From Apophysomyces variabilis (lineage: Eukaryota > Mucoromycota > Mucoromycetes > Mucorales > Mucoraceae), in assembly GCA_002749535.1 (NCBI GenBank), contig MZZL01000375.1:124001-188000 (forward strand): 64,000 nucleotides of DNA, given 5' to 3'. Below the pieces are notes generated by a model that saw only the letters and a program-made list of their open reading frames with translations, ran no database searches and was not told where the DNA came from. The position numbers and the translations under genes are program-made. Within the stretch, counting starts at the first letter, position 1, and each line of letters opens with the position of its first letter. This document shows, piece after piece, positions 34,883 through 44,773 of this stretch.

Positions 34883-37282
34883 TGTCTGACCATTTCAATA
34901 AGGACAAATAATATAACGCTGCAGTAATCCTAATGTATTTGTAGAAAGATGTAAAGGAAAGGGTTATAGGAAGGAGTCTTTTGCATACTTGCTCCTTGGG
35001 ATAATCAATTTGGTTTATGTAGGTCATGTATCTTGGTAACAGTTTCCCTTCTTTTTTGTTGTATCCATACTGCTTATGTGAGATATGAGTGAAATCGTCA
35101 AGCGACAATACAATGGAAAGATTAAATCTAACCAAAGAAAAAGCTGGGTGAAACGAACAACTGAGGTACAGGAATGAAAAGTCAGATAGGAGAGCAGGCT
35201 AAGGGGCGGTAGGAAAATAGTGCGGAAAGCTAGCTAGCAGCTGGCGCGCATGGCGAAAAGCAAGTTTCTCCCCAATATGATAGAGTTTTGCCAAAGAATA
35301 TTATCAAAAATGCATCACAATGTGACGACAAATCTGTGGCTAGTAGAAGACCAACAAACTGGTAGCAAGTGTGGAGCTAGAAAGCGAGTGAATCAAAAAA
35401 GAGGAGAAGCTTCCAGAGCCTCGCCTAAGTATGACGGTGGATAACAAAGCGATGCAATCCATGGAAGAACTTTGAAAGACCATCTCAACGGATGATTACC
35501 AGTGAAATGCCAATCGGTATTTGGTTTTGTTTGGCGAAGAGGGCAGCGAGGAGAAGGAAAAGTCGTAGGCACCCACTGATGCAAACGAGAGCCAGTTGAT
35601 TAATTTGCCATCCTAAAGTCGCCATCTTACAGTGCGACTAAACTGTATGAGCCGTAAGCACCGAAAGATTTTCCATGCTCTATGTAACAAGGGGGAAGCA
35701 TATCACATTGTAGCAGAAAAGGAATGGCCGAAAAAGCAAACCTAACCTGAGGAAACGTTTGGAATCGGACCCGCAAGGCAACCATTTTAGATACTTAAAA
35801 TAAGATGAGCCAGTACCAGCGTGTCTAATGGCGTTGATTTGGAGACCATGCATACCTTTTGGCACTAGTACTATTCTTGCTAATTCTTATTTCTTTTACC
35901 AACGGACCGAACCTTGTACGTGCCGCATGGAAGATATGCCGTACAAGTCTCGAAGGAAGGGTGCTTCCGGCCAGAATCTTATCATAGCAACGCAACAGGT
36001 ATCAAGCTTGTTGGCGTGACGGAATGTCCTCTGACGAATGACTTTTGGGCTGTTACTGCCAGTTTCCCAGCATCCGGTGTCTACACGCACAAGACAAAAA
36101 GGGAAAGAAGAAACTATTAGGGCTCTAGATTAATTTTACCATTCTTTTGCAATACGAAATACCTTACCTTTCTGCTTTTTTCAATTTTAAACAAGGATGG
36201 ATACAGATCGGCTTTCATTGCATGTCTTTGATTGTTATCGTGCAAAATCTGTCCTTGATTGCTTGCAGTTTAAGGATCTTAAATTGGCCAAGAAACACGA
36301 ATGTTGTTAAAGGTAGTAGAACGATAAATGAATATTCGTTTATTTGTTCCTATTTATTCGTGCCGTGCCTACATTCCGTAGAGTAGGCCGATAACGATAA
36401 TAGTAAATTTACCATGCACGTATATACATTGGTATTTGACTCAATGAACTCGGGACGTTACATTTCTCTATTCTCATAGAGGCACACTGCATTTATAGAC
36501 ATAGCATATAGAATAACAAATTAGACATGCATGTACAATTCACAAAAGTGTTATAATGTGATAGAGCCGTGTCACCTTGTGTTTAATGTCTGTGATCGAT
36601 CTGTGATTTGGAGAAGAGTGCGGTCGGTGTATTAACAAGAGAAGCTCACTGTGAATGGGCACACGTAAATTCCGATCATCCTGTTCTTGGAACACAGATA
36701 CTATAGTTCTAAGAGCAAGAGACGCGTGTAATCCCGTGAAGCTGAGTGACTTCCATGGCTTTATTTCCCATTCGCAAAATTGCTGAGATAAGTGATACAA
36801 CAGAGGCATGTCAAATTAAAATAGCTCCACAGAGGTTCAAAGAATACATAATCAGGTATGTCATTTAATTTCAACTTGTTTATGAGCGGTAGGCTGTATC
36901 GATGCTACGCTAGAACTTGAATATAGCCAGCCAGAACCAAACTGTGTAACTGTGTAACTGGGCTACTGAACCGAACTAGAGCCACGGCAAGATTCAATCG
37001 GTTATTGGTACGAAAACGAGCTATTTACATCGAATTGAATGTTAACCAAATCGGAGCCACGTGCCTGAAGTGATGGCGCGCTTTCTTTGTATCGCAAATC
37101 TTAGCATATCATACAATGTACACTAACAAGCCTACATATAGCGAGACAAGTCCACTGCAGCAATAGCATCTTTATAAGTATTTGTTTTCCTTCTTGCGAT
37201 CGGGATTTTCTGTCATATGTAAATACACGATAACTACTCCTGGCACCGCTTACCATAAACATTAATAACCACTATGTATAAT

Positions 37283-37308
37283 ATCCATGCCGCAACGCAA
37301 GCGCCAGG
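37283..37308 (+). repeat. 26-bp direct repeat, left copy
   Basis: Starts ATCCATGCC and contains CCGCAACGCAAGCGCC. Recurs exactly at 37768-37793, 485 bp downstream. A 14-bp core (CCGCAACGCAAGCG) is found again at 42736-42749. Confidence 0.8.
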
Positions 37309-37379
37309 GAGAACCTCGAACTCGGCACCACAAGCAGAGGTGGAGTACGTTTCAAGGTGGACACCTGAAAGTCTTACTC

Positions 37380-37417
37380 GGGTCACTTTTGCTCGACGAT
37401 ACGTCAAAGGTGATCCC
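37380..37417 (+). repeat. Hairpin 1 with shared 13-nt loop
   Basis: Arms GGGTCACTTTTG and CAAAGGTGATCCC pair over 12 bp with one bulged A and one G-T pair. The loop is CTCGACGATACGT. Confidence 0.7.
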
Positions 37418-37453
37418 TAGCGGTTCCTGGCGTGCAAAAAAGCCTATTCGTGC

Positions 37454-37482
37454 TGCTACTGCTCGGCGATACGTCAGCAGCA
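37454..37482 (+). repeat. Hairpin 2 with shared 13-nt loop
   Basis: Arms TGCTACTG and CAGCAGCA pair with one mismatch. The loop CTCGGCGATACGT differs by one base from the other two. Confidence 0.65.
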
Positions 37483-37600
37483 AACCCTAATAGTCTTTAT
37501 GAACGCCTGTTAGACAAGGGAGTCAGTTCATCGCGCACCAGTAATGTCATATAAGATTTACCGTTCTGATTCGCATCTGGTCGGCAATAACTGTTAGGAT

Positions 37601-37627
37601 GCTTCTGCTCGACGATACGTCAGAAGC
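37601..37627 (+). repeat. Hairpin 3 with shared 13-nt loop
   Basis: Arms GCTTCTG and CAGAAGC pair perfectly over 7 bp. The loop CTCGACGATACGT is identical to hairpin 1. Confidence 0.7.
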
Positions 37628-37767
37628 GAACCGTCACAGCTATTGCCTGGAATCACGCTCGATTACCATTGTGTCAGGACAGGCGTTTCCAGCAAAATCC
37701 AATCAGTGATCCTTTCTCTCGCAGGAGTCAATCACAATGTTTCTTACCTTAATGATCAGCAGGCAAC

Positions 37768-37793
37768 ATCCATGCCGCAACGCAAGCGCCAGG
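37768..37793 (+). repeat. 26-bp direct repeat, right copy
   Basis: Exact match to 37283-37308. The two copies bracket the three hairpins. Confidence 0.8.
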
Positions 37794-38447
37794 AAGAAGC
37801 AATGATATATGTACAGAACAAAGAGACAGGACTAATTCGTTTAAAATTGTCTTGCGTCATGGCAAAGCGGCGCGGTTGAAGATTGTACAACGTACAGCGC
37901 GTGCTATAAGGCTTTCGTCATTAATCCGAAAATGAAACCATGAATTCCTGGAGGATGGTTCGCTTCTAAATATAGTCTATCTGGCGCCCTTTATGGTTAT
38001 GTAAGTCATTGGTTCAAAAGCACACTGCATGTTGCTTACCGCTGTTCCAACAGAAAAGGTATGGTTATACTGCAAGTCCTCGACGAACAACAGATCACAC
38101 ATCATGCAGCGGAAAAATTGGCTTAAACTCTTCTGCTACCTTTGCCACCAAGGTCCTCAATCGCCGAAAGCTCATTTGCAACTCCCAAGATTGTAAATCC
38201 AGCGCGCATTGTATAATGTACTTAGTGTATACGTGGGCATCCGAGTCATTACTTGGGTCGTGCTCAGTCAGCGTTCAAATTGCTCCTTATTTGAGAGTTT
38301 GTATATTGCCAGCAGATTCTTTCATCTGTAAAATAAAATCTGCTGCAAGCATAGGCATTATCATTTGATGAGTACAATAGTTATGATGGGATGAACACTT
38401 GTAATAAACAACCTAATCAGGCCGCACTGCTACTGGACTCTGTTGAT

Positions 38448-40208
38448 TTACGTTTTCGGCCACTCATAATAACTTGGGGGCAAAGGATTTTGTGGTTTGG
38501 GCTGCTTGAAACTGGGAATGAAAGCCTTTTCGTTCTGAACAGCTGCTAGACTGCGCTTCATCATAGCCTTAATCCGCCAGACGGTAAGGATCAATGACGT
38601 AATGCGTGCCACAAACGTTTGCTCAGATTCAGGGTACATAATCGGTCCTAGTCGCTGTAATCGACACACATAACCAGCAGGGCAATCCATAGTCAGACAT
38701 GTCATCTTAAGGCCTGCAACGCGCAGTGCTTAATAGCCAAGCAACAAAATAATGCAAATGATAACAATAAAAGAAAAACATACCCATAAAGACGAACCCA
38801 AATGTGACGATATCATGGACTTCAGATGGGTTGACAGTCGCAAGCTTAAAGAGCATGTCACGCAAAGACTTTGGGCACTTCAGCAGGCCTTCCACAAGCT
38901 CTTTGGTAGTGTCATTTGAGTCCCGGCCAGCCTCTGCACAAGCAAACTCCTCAGCTACGAAACGGACAATCATGTCCATCTTTTTACCGACAATCTTGCG
39001 GCTGATGTCTTGTAGACCAGCGATTGCCCTTTCGGAATTGCGCCGTGCTGATGAGGCTGTGCTTGCTTTCTCTCCACTAAAGTGATAAACGATGTGTAAT
39101 ATGTATCTCGAGGTTAGCTATAACTTACCATCGCACGTTAAATTCCGACTCATCGAACGCTTCCTGCACGAAGCCCCAGACGCGATGCATGATGTCAGCT
39201 TCCGTGTTGTCGGTCAGCGGCAGATACTTGTAAAATAACAGATTCAATCCTTTGAGGATTGTTTGATGCGCCCAATTCATGTCCGGCTCCAAAAGCGGGT
39301 GATACTGTTTATGACTTGCTGCTTCAAAAATCGAGTCCAAAGTGCACTGCAAAGAAAAGCGATTACGGCTGACATGTATCGAATTGTAGAGGACAATGTA
39401 CCTTCCCATCATAACACTTGAGATATGCAGTCATGTTCTCGGGTGCTTCAGGGAGATCCAGCTGTCGGAAACTTCGTATCTCGTTCATTTCGTCTTGTGT
39501 GAAATATGCTTGCTCGATCCACACTGGATCATCAACATCGAGGATTAAGGAGTGACATGGACTATTCACAGAAAAGTATATGATTAGGCTTTTCGCTGTT
39601 AAGCTTTGGAAGGTTTGAAAAATCTCACTGTTCAAATTTACAAGACATGGCGAAGCTGTTCATCTGTTTTTCAACCACTTTGCCGCTCTTCAATCTCCAC
39701 ATCTTGCTCTCCTCAAGACTGGAATAGACGCGGTTCACAATGTTGAGATCCACAGATGACTTCAAGCTACTTGACTCTGAATTGGAGGTTGATAGCAAGT
39801 CGGATCCAATACTACCAAGGTTTTCCAGTACATCACTTATGACTTCCTGCCTGCTCATCCAACGGGCTTCCACTGCATCTTGCAAGCCATTCCAATCCAT
39901 TTTACTCGTTTCCTTCAGGGCTATCAATGGTTGCATACACATAGATGAAAATAATCGCTTACAATTTGTATACCAAGATTACTAGCCACAGTGCCGAATC
40001 TTTTTGGCCAGACGACTTCTACTCTTTGCCCGGGCTCTGACGCATTTACGACGAACTCCCATTGGGATTTAATAAAATCCGCTAATGTCGCTGGCTGGCT
40101 ACTGTTCTTTTTTTCGATGAGGTAAGAAGCAATTACTTTAAGAAAAGTCAGTAAATCAATGCGTAAGGTCGCTTGGTAACTACCTTCTGCGTATTTGACA
40201 GTTGACAT
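38448..40208 (-). CDS. Unnamed mucoralean-type family protein, 472 aa (possible restriction-endonuclease-like core)
   Basis: Seven exons: 40184-40208, 39963-40135, 39629-39912, 39402-39561, 39129-39346, 38784-39076 and 38448-38713, summing to exactly 473 codons. No textbook domain recognised. The C-terminal half resembles a hypothetical-protein family I recall as very abundant in Mucorales: EADIMHRVWGFVQEAFDES, then RNSERAIAGL, a KKMDMIVRF...EEFACAEAGRD...TKELVEGLLKCPKSLRDML segment, and a CLTMDCPAGYVCRL block. The spacing D...(E)x(E/A)G...K in the middle segment could be a PD-(D/E)XK nuclease-like active site, but this is speculation. No signal peptide or membrane helix. The start is the ATG at 40208, with a 25-nt first exon; the acceptor of exon 3 (39912) is the least certain splice site. 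Confidence 0.7.
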
Positions 40209-40832
40209 GGGAGAAGACAGGACTCTCCAAGCAATTAATTTCAAACTCAGTGTTTTGATGCCGCTGCGATGTGAGCGTCACAGCTATACTGCAGTTGCCT
40301 CACGATGAGGACACAGTATCCTCACTTGGAACACGTATCTCCATTGACGCAAAATAGTTATAAATATTGGCAACGAATTACTGTAGATCACATTTAGAAT
40401 CAGTGACCCACTTTGGCTGGGACTGACCAAAATCAACTTTATCTCTTATAGACAAATCCAAATGGAAACGTACATACCTAATTATGCATCTTTGTATATC
40501 AGTTGGAGCCATTCAATATCACGTTTCCTGTTTGTTACAGCTTTTTCCCATCAATTTTGCGAATGGGAATTAGAGCCATGAAAGTCGCACAGCTTCACGT
40601 GATCAGCATTTAATACAAGTTGTAAATATATGCTTCACGGTCCGATGCGACAGGTGTTGACCACGCTGAACTATAATGTACGATCCAGTGAAAGGATAGT
40701 AAAATAGAAGCTAACTAAAAAGTGGTTCCTATTTATTCGAAGCACTAGTGTATTGCTATATGTAGCTGACGAGGATTTAAAGGCTTTGTATCCTGTATTT
40801 AAATTTAGGTATGTCTTTTGATTTAAAAGTGA
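40209..40832. other. Intergenic region upstream of the 472-aa gene
   Basis: AT-rich; presumed promoter of the minus-strand gene. No motif recognised. Confidence 0.45.
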
Positions 40833-41291
40833 GGAATTACCTCGGGCACTCCCCTCGGGCAATCCTCCCCCAAATTATTCCAGCGCCGTTACAATAAGCT
40901 AGACGCCATTTGACATATTGATAAGTAACAATATGAAGAGAAGAGCGAGGAAACAAACCACATATAGCATCTCAGCAACTGATGGAGCTCATTGGGCTAT
41001 ATAAAATGTAAGCAGTAAGGATCACAATGGAATAATAAACGGATAGCCTTATTCAATTGACAACATTGCATGAAAGAGATGACAATGGTATACACGGAAA
41101 GTACAGATAGAAATGCCAGAGAAGGTACCTTCTGGGGCACTCCCTCTGTGATCAGTTGCTGTGACGCTACCTGTGCTTTACTTCTCCACTAATCTCCTAC
41201 TATTCATACTAAATAGTATATCAAACTACGTCCTAGTTTATCATAATGCCGCTTAAATAATTTGGGGGAGGAGTGCCCGAGGTAATTCCCG
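40833..41291. mobile_element. MITE-like non-autonomous element (459 bp) with terminal inverted repeats
   Basis: The left end starts GGAATTACCTCGGGCACTCC. The right end carries the exact reverse complement, followed by two extra bases. Pairing then extends inward through TCCCCCAAATTATT, after a 13-bp insertion (near-repeat of the preceding CCTCGGGCA unit) in the left arm. The 8-mer AAAAGTGA stands immediately outside both ends (40825-40832 and 41292-41299), fitting an 8-bp target-site duplication as made by hAT-type transposases. No coding capacity inside. Confidence 0.8.
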
Positions 41292-41429
41292 AAAAGTGAA
41301 ACATTTCTGGAAGACAAACTGGTAGACTGATATTAGAATTTATGATCTTGTTCTTGAGATAATAGTCTGAGATTTTATAAACAGACTACGAAACGGTTTT
41401 TTAGGTTTCTGAACATGGAACTACCTCAA

Positions 41430-42300
41430 GCCAAAGTCAGTTGAGAGACGTCCAACACCAATAACATTCAGTATGTCTGATCCATTCTGAGCTATTCTCC
41501 ACGGTGACCGTCTTGCATGCCTCAGCAATGGAAGAAGTAAGAGTGTTTGCTTTGTCTACCGGGTTTCTTTCCAACGTTCCTCCTGATCTTAAAGCAGCAT
41601 TGCTATGTAGGATTTAGATAAAGGCGAATAAGGCGGCATAAACAAAGGCTTGGATCCCCCTTTGTTTATGGAATCCACACAAAGCAGGAATGATAAACTG
41701 TACATTCCTATGGCAATGAAAAATCCCTTCTTCTTATATCTATTGAGGATACCCATAACATAATCCATATACTTTACTATATGTTAGCCTGTTGATCTTT
41801 TTTTTTTGAGTGTTGTAGGTGTAGATTCCTGAGAAAACTCCTTTTTGATTTTTCGCATCGCTCTTCTTCATCAGTTCAACTCTCAAGAAATTTAATGCTA
41901 CTGAAAGGAGAAATACAGCCAATGATGCTTATATTTACACTGTTTTAAGCGTATACGTTCACATTTGCTGTAGTTCCTACATTTTAATCTGGCTGGGTCT
42001 GCCATCGTTTGTAAATGAAATCTAGCTTCATCAATAGAAATACAGTTGTTCTAGAGGTCTACTCCAGCAGCTTTCTATTGACTAATAATAGTAAAGTGTA
42101 ACTAAGTATGCTTGGACTACCCGTTTCCTCAGTAGAGTTGCTTGCTTGCGTGCTTTAAGGACAATGCACATTTCTTTCCTATGTGTTATAAAGCCAGGAA
42201 TCGAAGTCATGATACCCTTAAAGTGCTGGCACAGTTGTCCCTTGACTTGTTCAAGTACGACGGACTAGTAGCAGTCGAAAAGTTCAATAATTAGAGCAGA
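41430..42300 (-). pseudogene. Decayed Tc1/mariner-IS630-type DDE transposase
   Basis: Read on the minus strand, several transposase blocks occur in the correct order but in different frames with stops. They are AGVDL followed by CISIDEARFHL near 42046-42011 (first catalytic Asp region; family consensus is FIDEAGFN), NISIIGCIS near 41935-41905 (consensus ITILGAI), GSKPLFMPPYSP near 41660-41620 (consensus LPPYSP before the last acidic residue), and AEACKTVTVEN with SEWIRHTECYW near 41526-41452. The D-N box is not recognisable and the final DNPIE region is frameshifted, so the gene is dead. Terminal repeats were not found. The element lies just beside the MITE. Confidence 0.65.
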
Positions 42301-42912
42301 GTGTCCAGGAATAGCTTCTCGGGTTAACATTTGCATGTTTTCGGAGTACTGCTGGGTAATACTGCTCTATCGCTGGCGTCGAACGTATCCAGTGAGTCAT
42401 AAGCAAATTTGCGTGGAATCATACATAATTCTGCTGCTTTTGCTACCGACAACCTTTGTTCTTGGTAATGCAAATGGAATCTGCAATCTCACCAGGCCAG
42501 TACTTCTTTTTCCTTTTCTTTTTCCTTTTTTTTTATCTCGATGACAAATCCGCCTGGATAAGAAGAATAAATTAAGTTTGCATGAACCGATGATCACAAT
42601 ACAGTAAATATATAGATGAAAAAATGGACAACATCGCATTTTTTGTAAACATGTAACTGGATGATATACGATAAGAAGACATTATCTAATCAAATCTAAA
42701 GAGGATAACCCTTTTAAACCATTGCGCATCCCAAACCGCAACGCAAGCGTCATCTCCTGATTGACGAAATACATATTCAATAGTGCAAATTTATCGTACG
42801 CATAAGGGTGAAATTTACGAAACAGACGCAAAAAAATCTTCAGAAACCCGCAAAAATAAAACGTTCATATTTTACAGTCCACTAATTACATTGCTGTAGC
42901 GACACTCTTTGA
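42301..42912. other. Intergenic region with one short repeat copy
   Basis: Contains the 14-bp CCGCAACGCAAGCG core at 42736-42749, shared with the repeats at 37.3 and 37.8 kb. The left part may include further degraded N-terminal transposase sequence. The rest is the 3' flank of CotH copy B. Confidence 0.4.
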
Positions 42913-44773
42913 TTAACCAGTTGGTTCGGAAGAGCCCAACTGCTGTAAAAGAGCTTTTCTGCGGTGAAATATCCATTCTTTTACTCCCACAAGAGAAACA
43001 TGCCCTGTGGGACCGTTCACAGCTTGATCGAAAGGTATTGGGCGGCCAGAAATACCACGCAGAGCGATATCGATGTAGGCTTTGCAAGTATGTGGAGGTA
43101 GAAGATTCTGGGGCTTAAAGTTCAGCAGTTGGCTTATTGCACCTTTCAGCCTATCTTGGTTAGGAGATCGAGGTAAACTTTGGTCCCATGCAACATCCTC
43201 TCGAATCATGTCTACTACCGAATCGATATAACGATTGATAACGTCTGGATCAAAGATATCCTTGCAAATCTTGACTAGCAGATCTTCGAAGGCTTGTTTG
43301 AACTGGGGCACCTTCAGTAATTTCGTCACGAGCGGTGGTTTGCGTGTCATGCCCGGAAAGCGTTGGTAATTTGCCTTCCACATGGCGGGCGCACTAAAGG
43401 AAGACGATCCGAAAGACAAGTCAGTATCGGTAGGAATATAGATGAACTTTTGTTGTTGGCAATAATCGTATAAAAGATAGTTGTTGGAATTAGCGATATA
43501 GTTGTCGGCTAATCCAAGAGTGATTTCAAGGGCCATACTAAGAAAGAACAAACAAGCTTAGCTCTAGGTTTGTAAATCTGATCAACACTTACTTCCGGAT
43601 AATACTTTGTGTGTCAATATGTTGCTCCCATTCTTTGACAACATCAGACCCTGTTGAAGGTGCAGTGGCAAGGAACCTGGTCAACTCCATCAATCGAGTG
43701 TAATCTGCGGGTTGGCCCTCGCTTGGCTTAACACTGATTTTGTAAGCACCGTCTGCATAAAGCTTCTGATCGTCCCCTCTGTAAGCGAGAGTTGCTGGTC
43801 GAGCAGCGAAAAGACGGACAAACACACCCTCATACAAGATACCATGTTCGGTATCCTTTCGACCAGCGTAAAATTCATTTTCTATCCAGGGTTCCTCATG
43901 AACTTCGACAAGGCCATAAAGACCATATGCTTGTTTGTTCATAAAGACCCTAAGCGGTTTTGTTAACGGAGGGGAGTCTAGGGAGAATATCCTCGTCCAA
44001 AATGCAATCTTACCTTACATAAGAGAAGTCGGTAGAAGCTACCCCTGCTGACCTATAGATATCGTAACTCATTCTTTCACGAACATACGACGGATCTGTA
44101 GCTAATGAACGCAATTTGAGATGGCGATAACCAGCTAGCGCTTGATTGTCGGCCAATTCAAATTTATAAGATAGTTTGTTGTGTAAGCGAGTCCCATGAC
44201 CGGATAGTTGCATCTTTACATCTGTAAACTTTTGGATCTCTCTCAGTCTATTCAAGATTTAGTTGTCTGTAAGCTGTATTGACAGCATCACAAACAAAAG
44301 CCTGACAACACTTACGTGATTCGTGTCATGGTGACACGAACCTTGACTGTGTTGGTAAGTGGATTTTGGTGCATCTGGTTGATCTGGTCTTGGTCGGCTT
44401 CAAAATGATATGTCACAATCTCATTTTTTAAATGAGGACTCAAGTCAGTATGATTGATGAGTGATAGAGGCGGTAAAAGTGAAGGAAGCGGTGATAATGT
44501 TGCGATGTTCCATGATCGATTATAGAATTCGTTGGGTGTGTCTGTTTCAATGGCAGATCGCATAAAACCCTCTTTTTCGACCACCTTGTCACCAAGTAGC
44601 TTTGAGTAATAATACCCTTGGGTTGCTGCTGGAGCTTTCCCTGTGTACAATAGAGAAGAAGCAGAGGAAGGTTGTAACGTATAAGGTATTTGGTCTACGA
44701 CAACTGCCACCGTCTGTTGCTCTTCCGGCACAATTATCACGCTGTAGGTGATGTTTTTGGAAATGACAACCAT
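42913..44773 (-). CDS. CotH-kinase family protein, copy B (557 aa, no signal peptide seen)
   Basis: Exons 44316-44773, 44014-44247, 43593-43949 and 42913-43537 correspond one-to-one to exons 2-5 of copy A (234 and 357 nt exons have identical lengths) and give 558 codons. Exons and introns of the middle part are almost identical to copy A. The N-terminal half of exon 3 and the C-terminal ~150 residues are clearly diverged (for example SSFSAPAMW against ATFNVPSMW). Upstream of the sequence encoding NITYSVIIVPEE the similarity collapses: the leader exon of copy A has no working counterpart, and the in-frame reading starts at an ATG giving M-V-V-I-S-K. An upstream ATG at 44861 is out of frame. 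Copy B may therefore be cytosolic, use an undetected leader exon, or be on the way to a pseudogene. All CotH core motifs remain intact. Confidence 0.75.

Larger units (their letters stand above)
34834..38447. other. 3.6-kb gene-poor region
   Basis: Begins with the CotH A promoter. The stretch 35100-37250 shows no believable gene. From 37283 to 37793 it holds short repeats and hairpins (listed separately). Scattered coding-looking fragments on the + strand at 38050-38170 are interrupted by stops and not assigned. Confidence 0.45.

Noticed and set aside
37287..37490. Short frame beginning MPQRKRQ over the repeat/hairpin region, and its partner near 37771
   Set aside because: The shared peptide is only the translation of the 26-bp repeat; the hairpin loops fall in different frames, so a protein-coding origin is less likely than a structural one.
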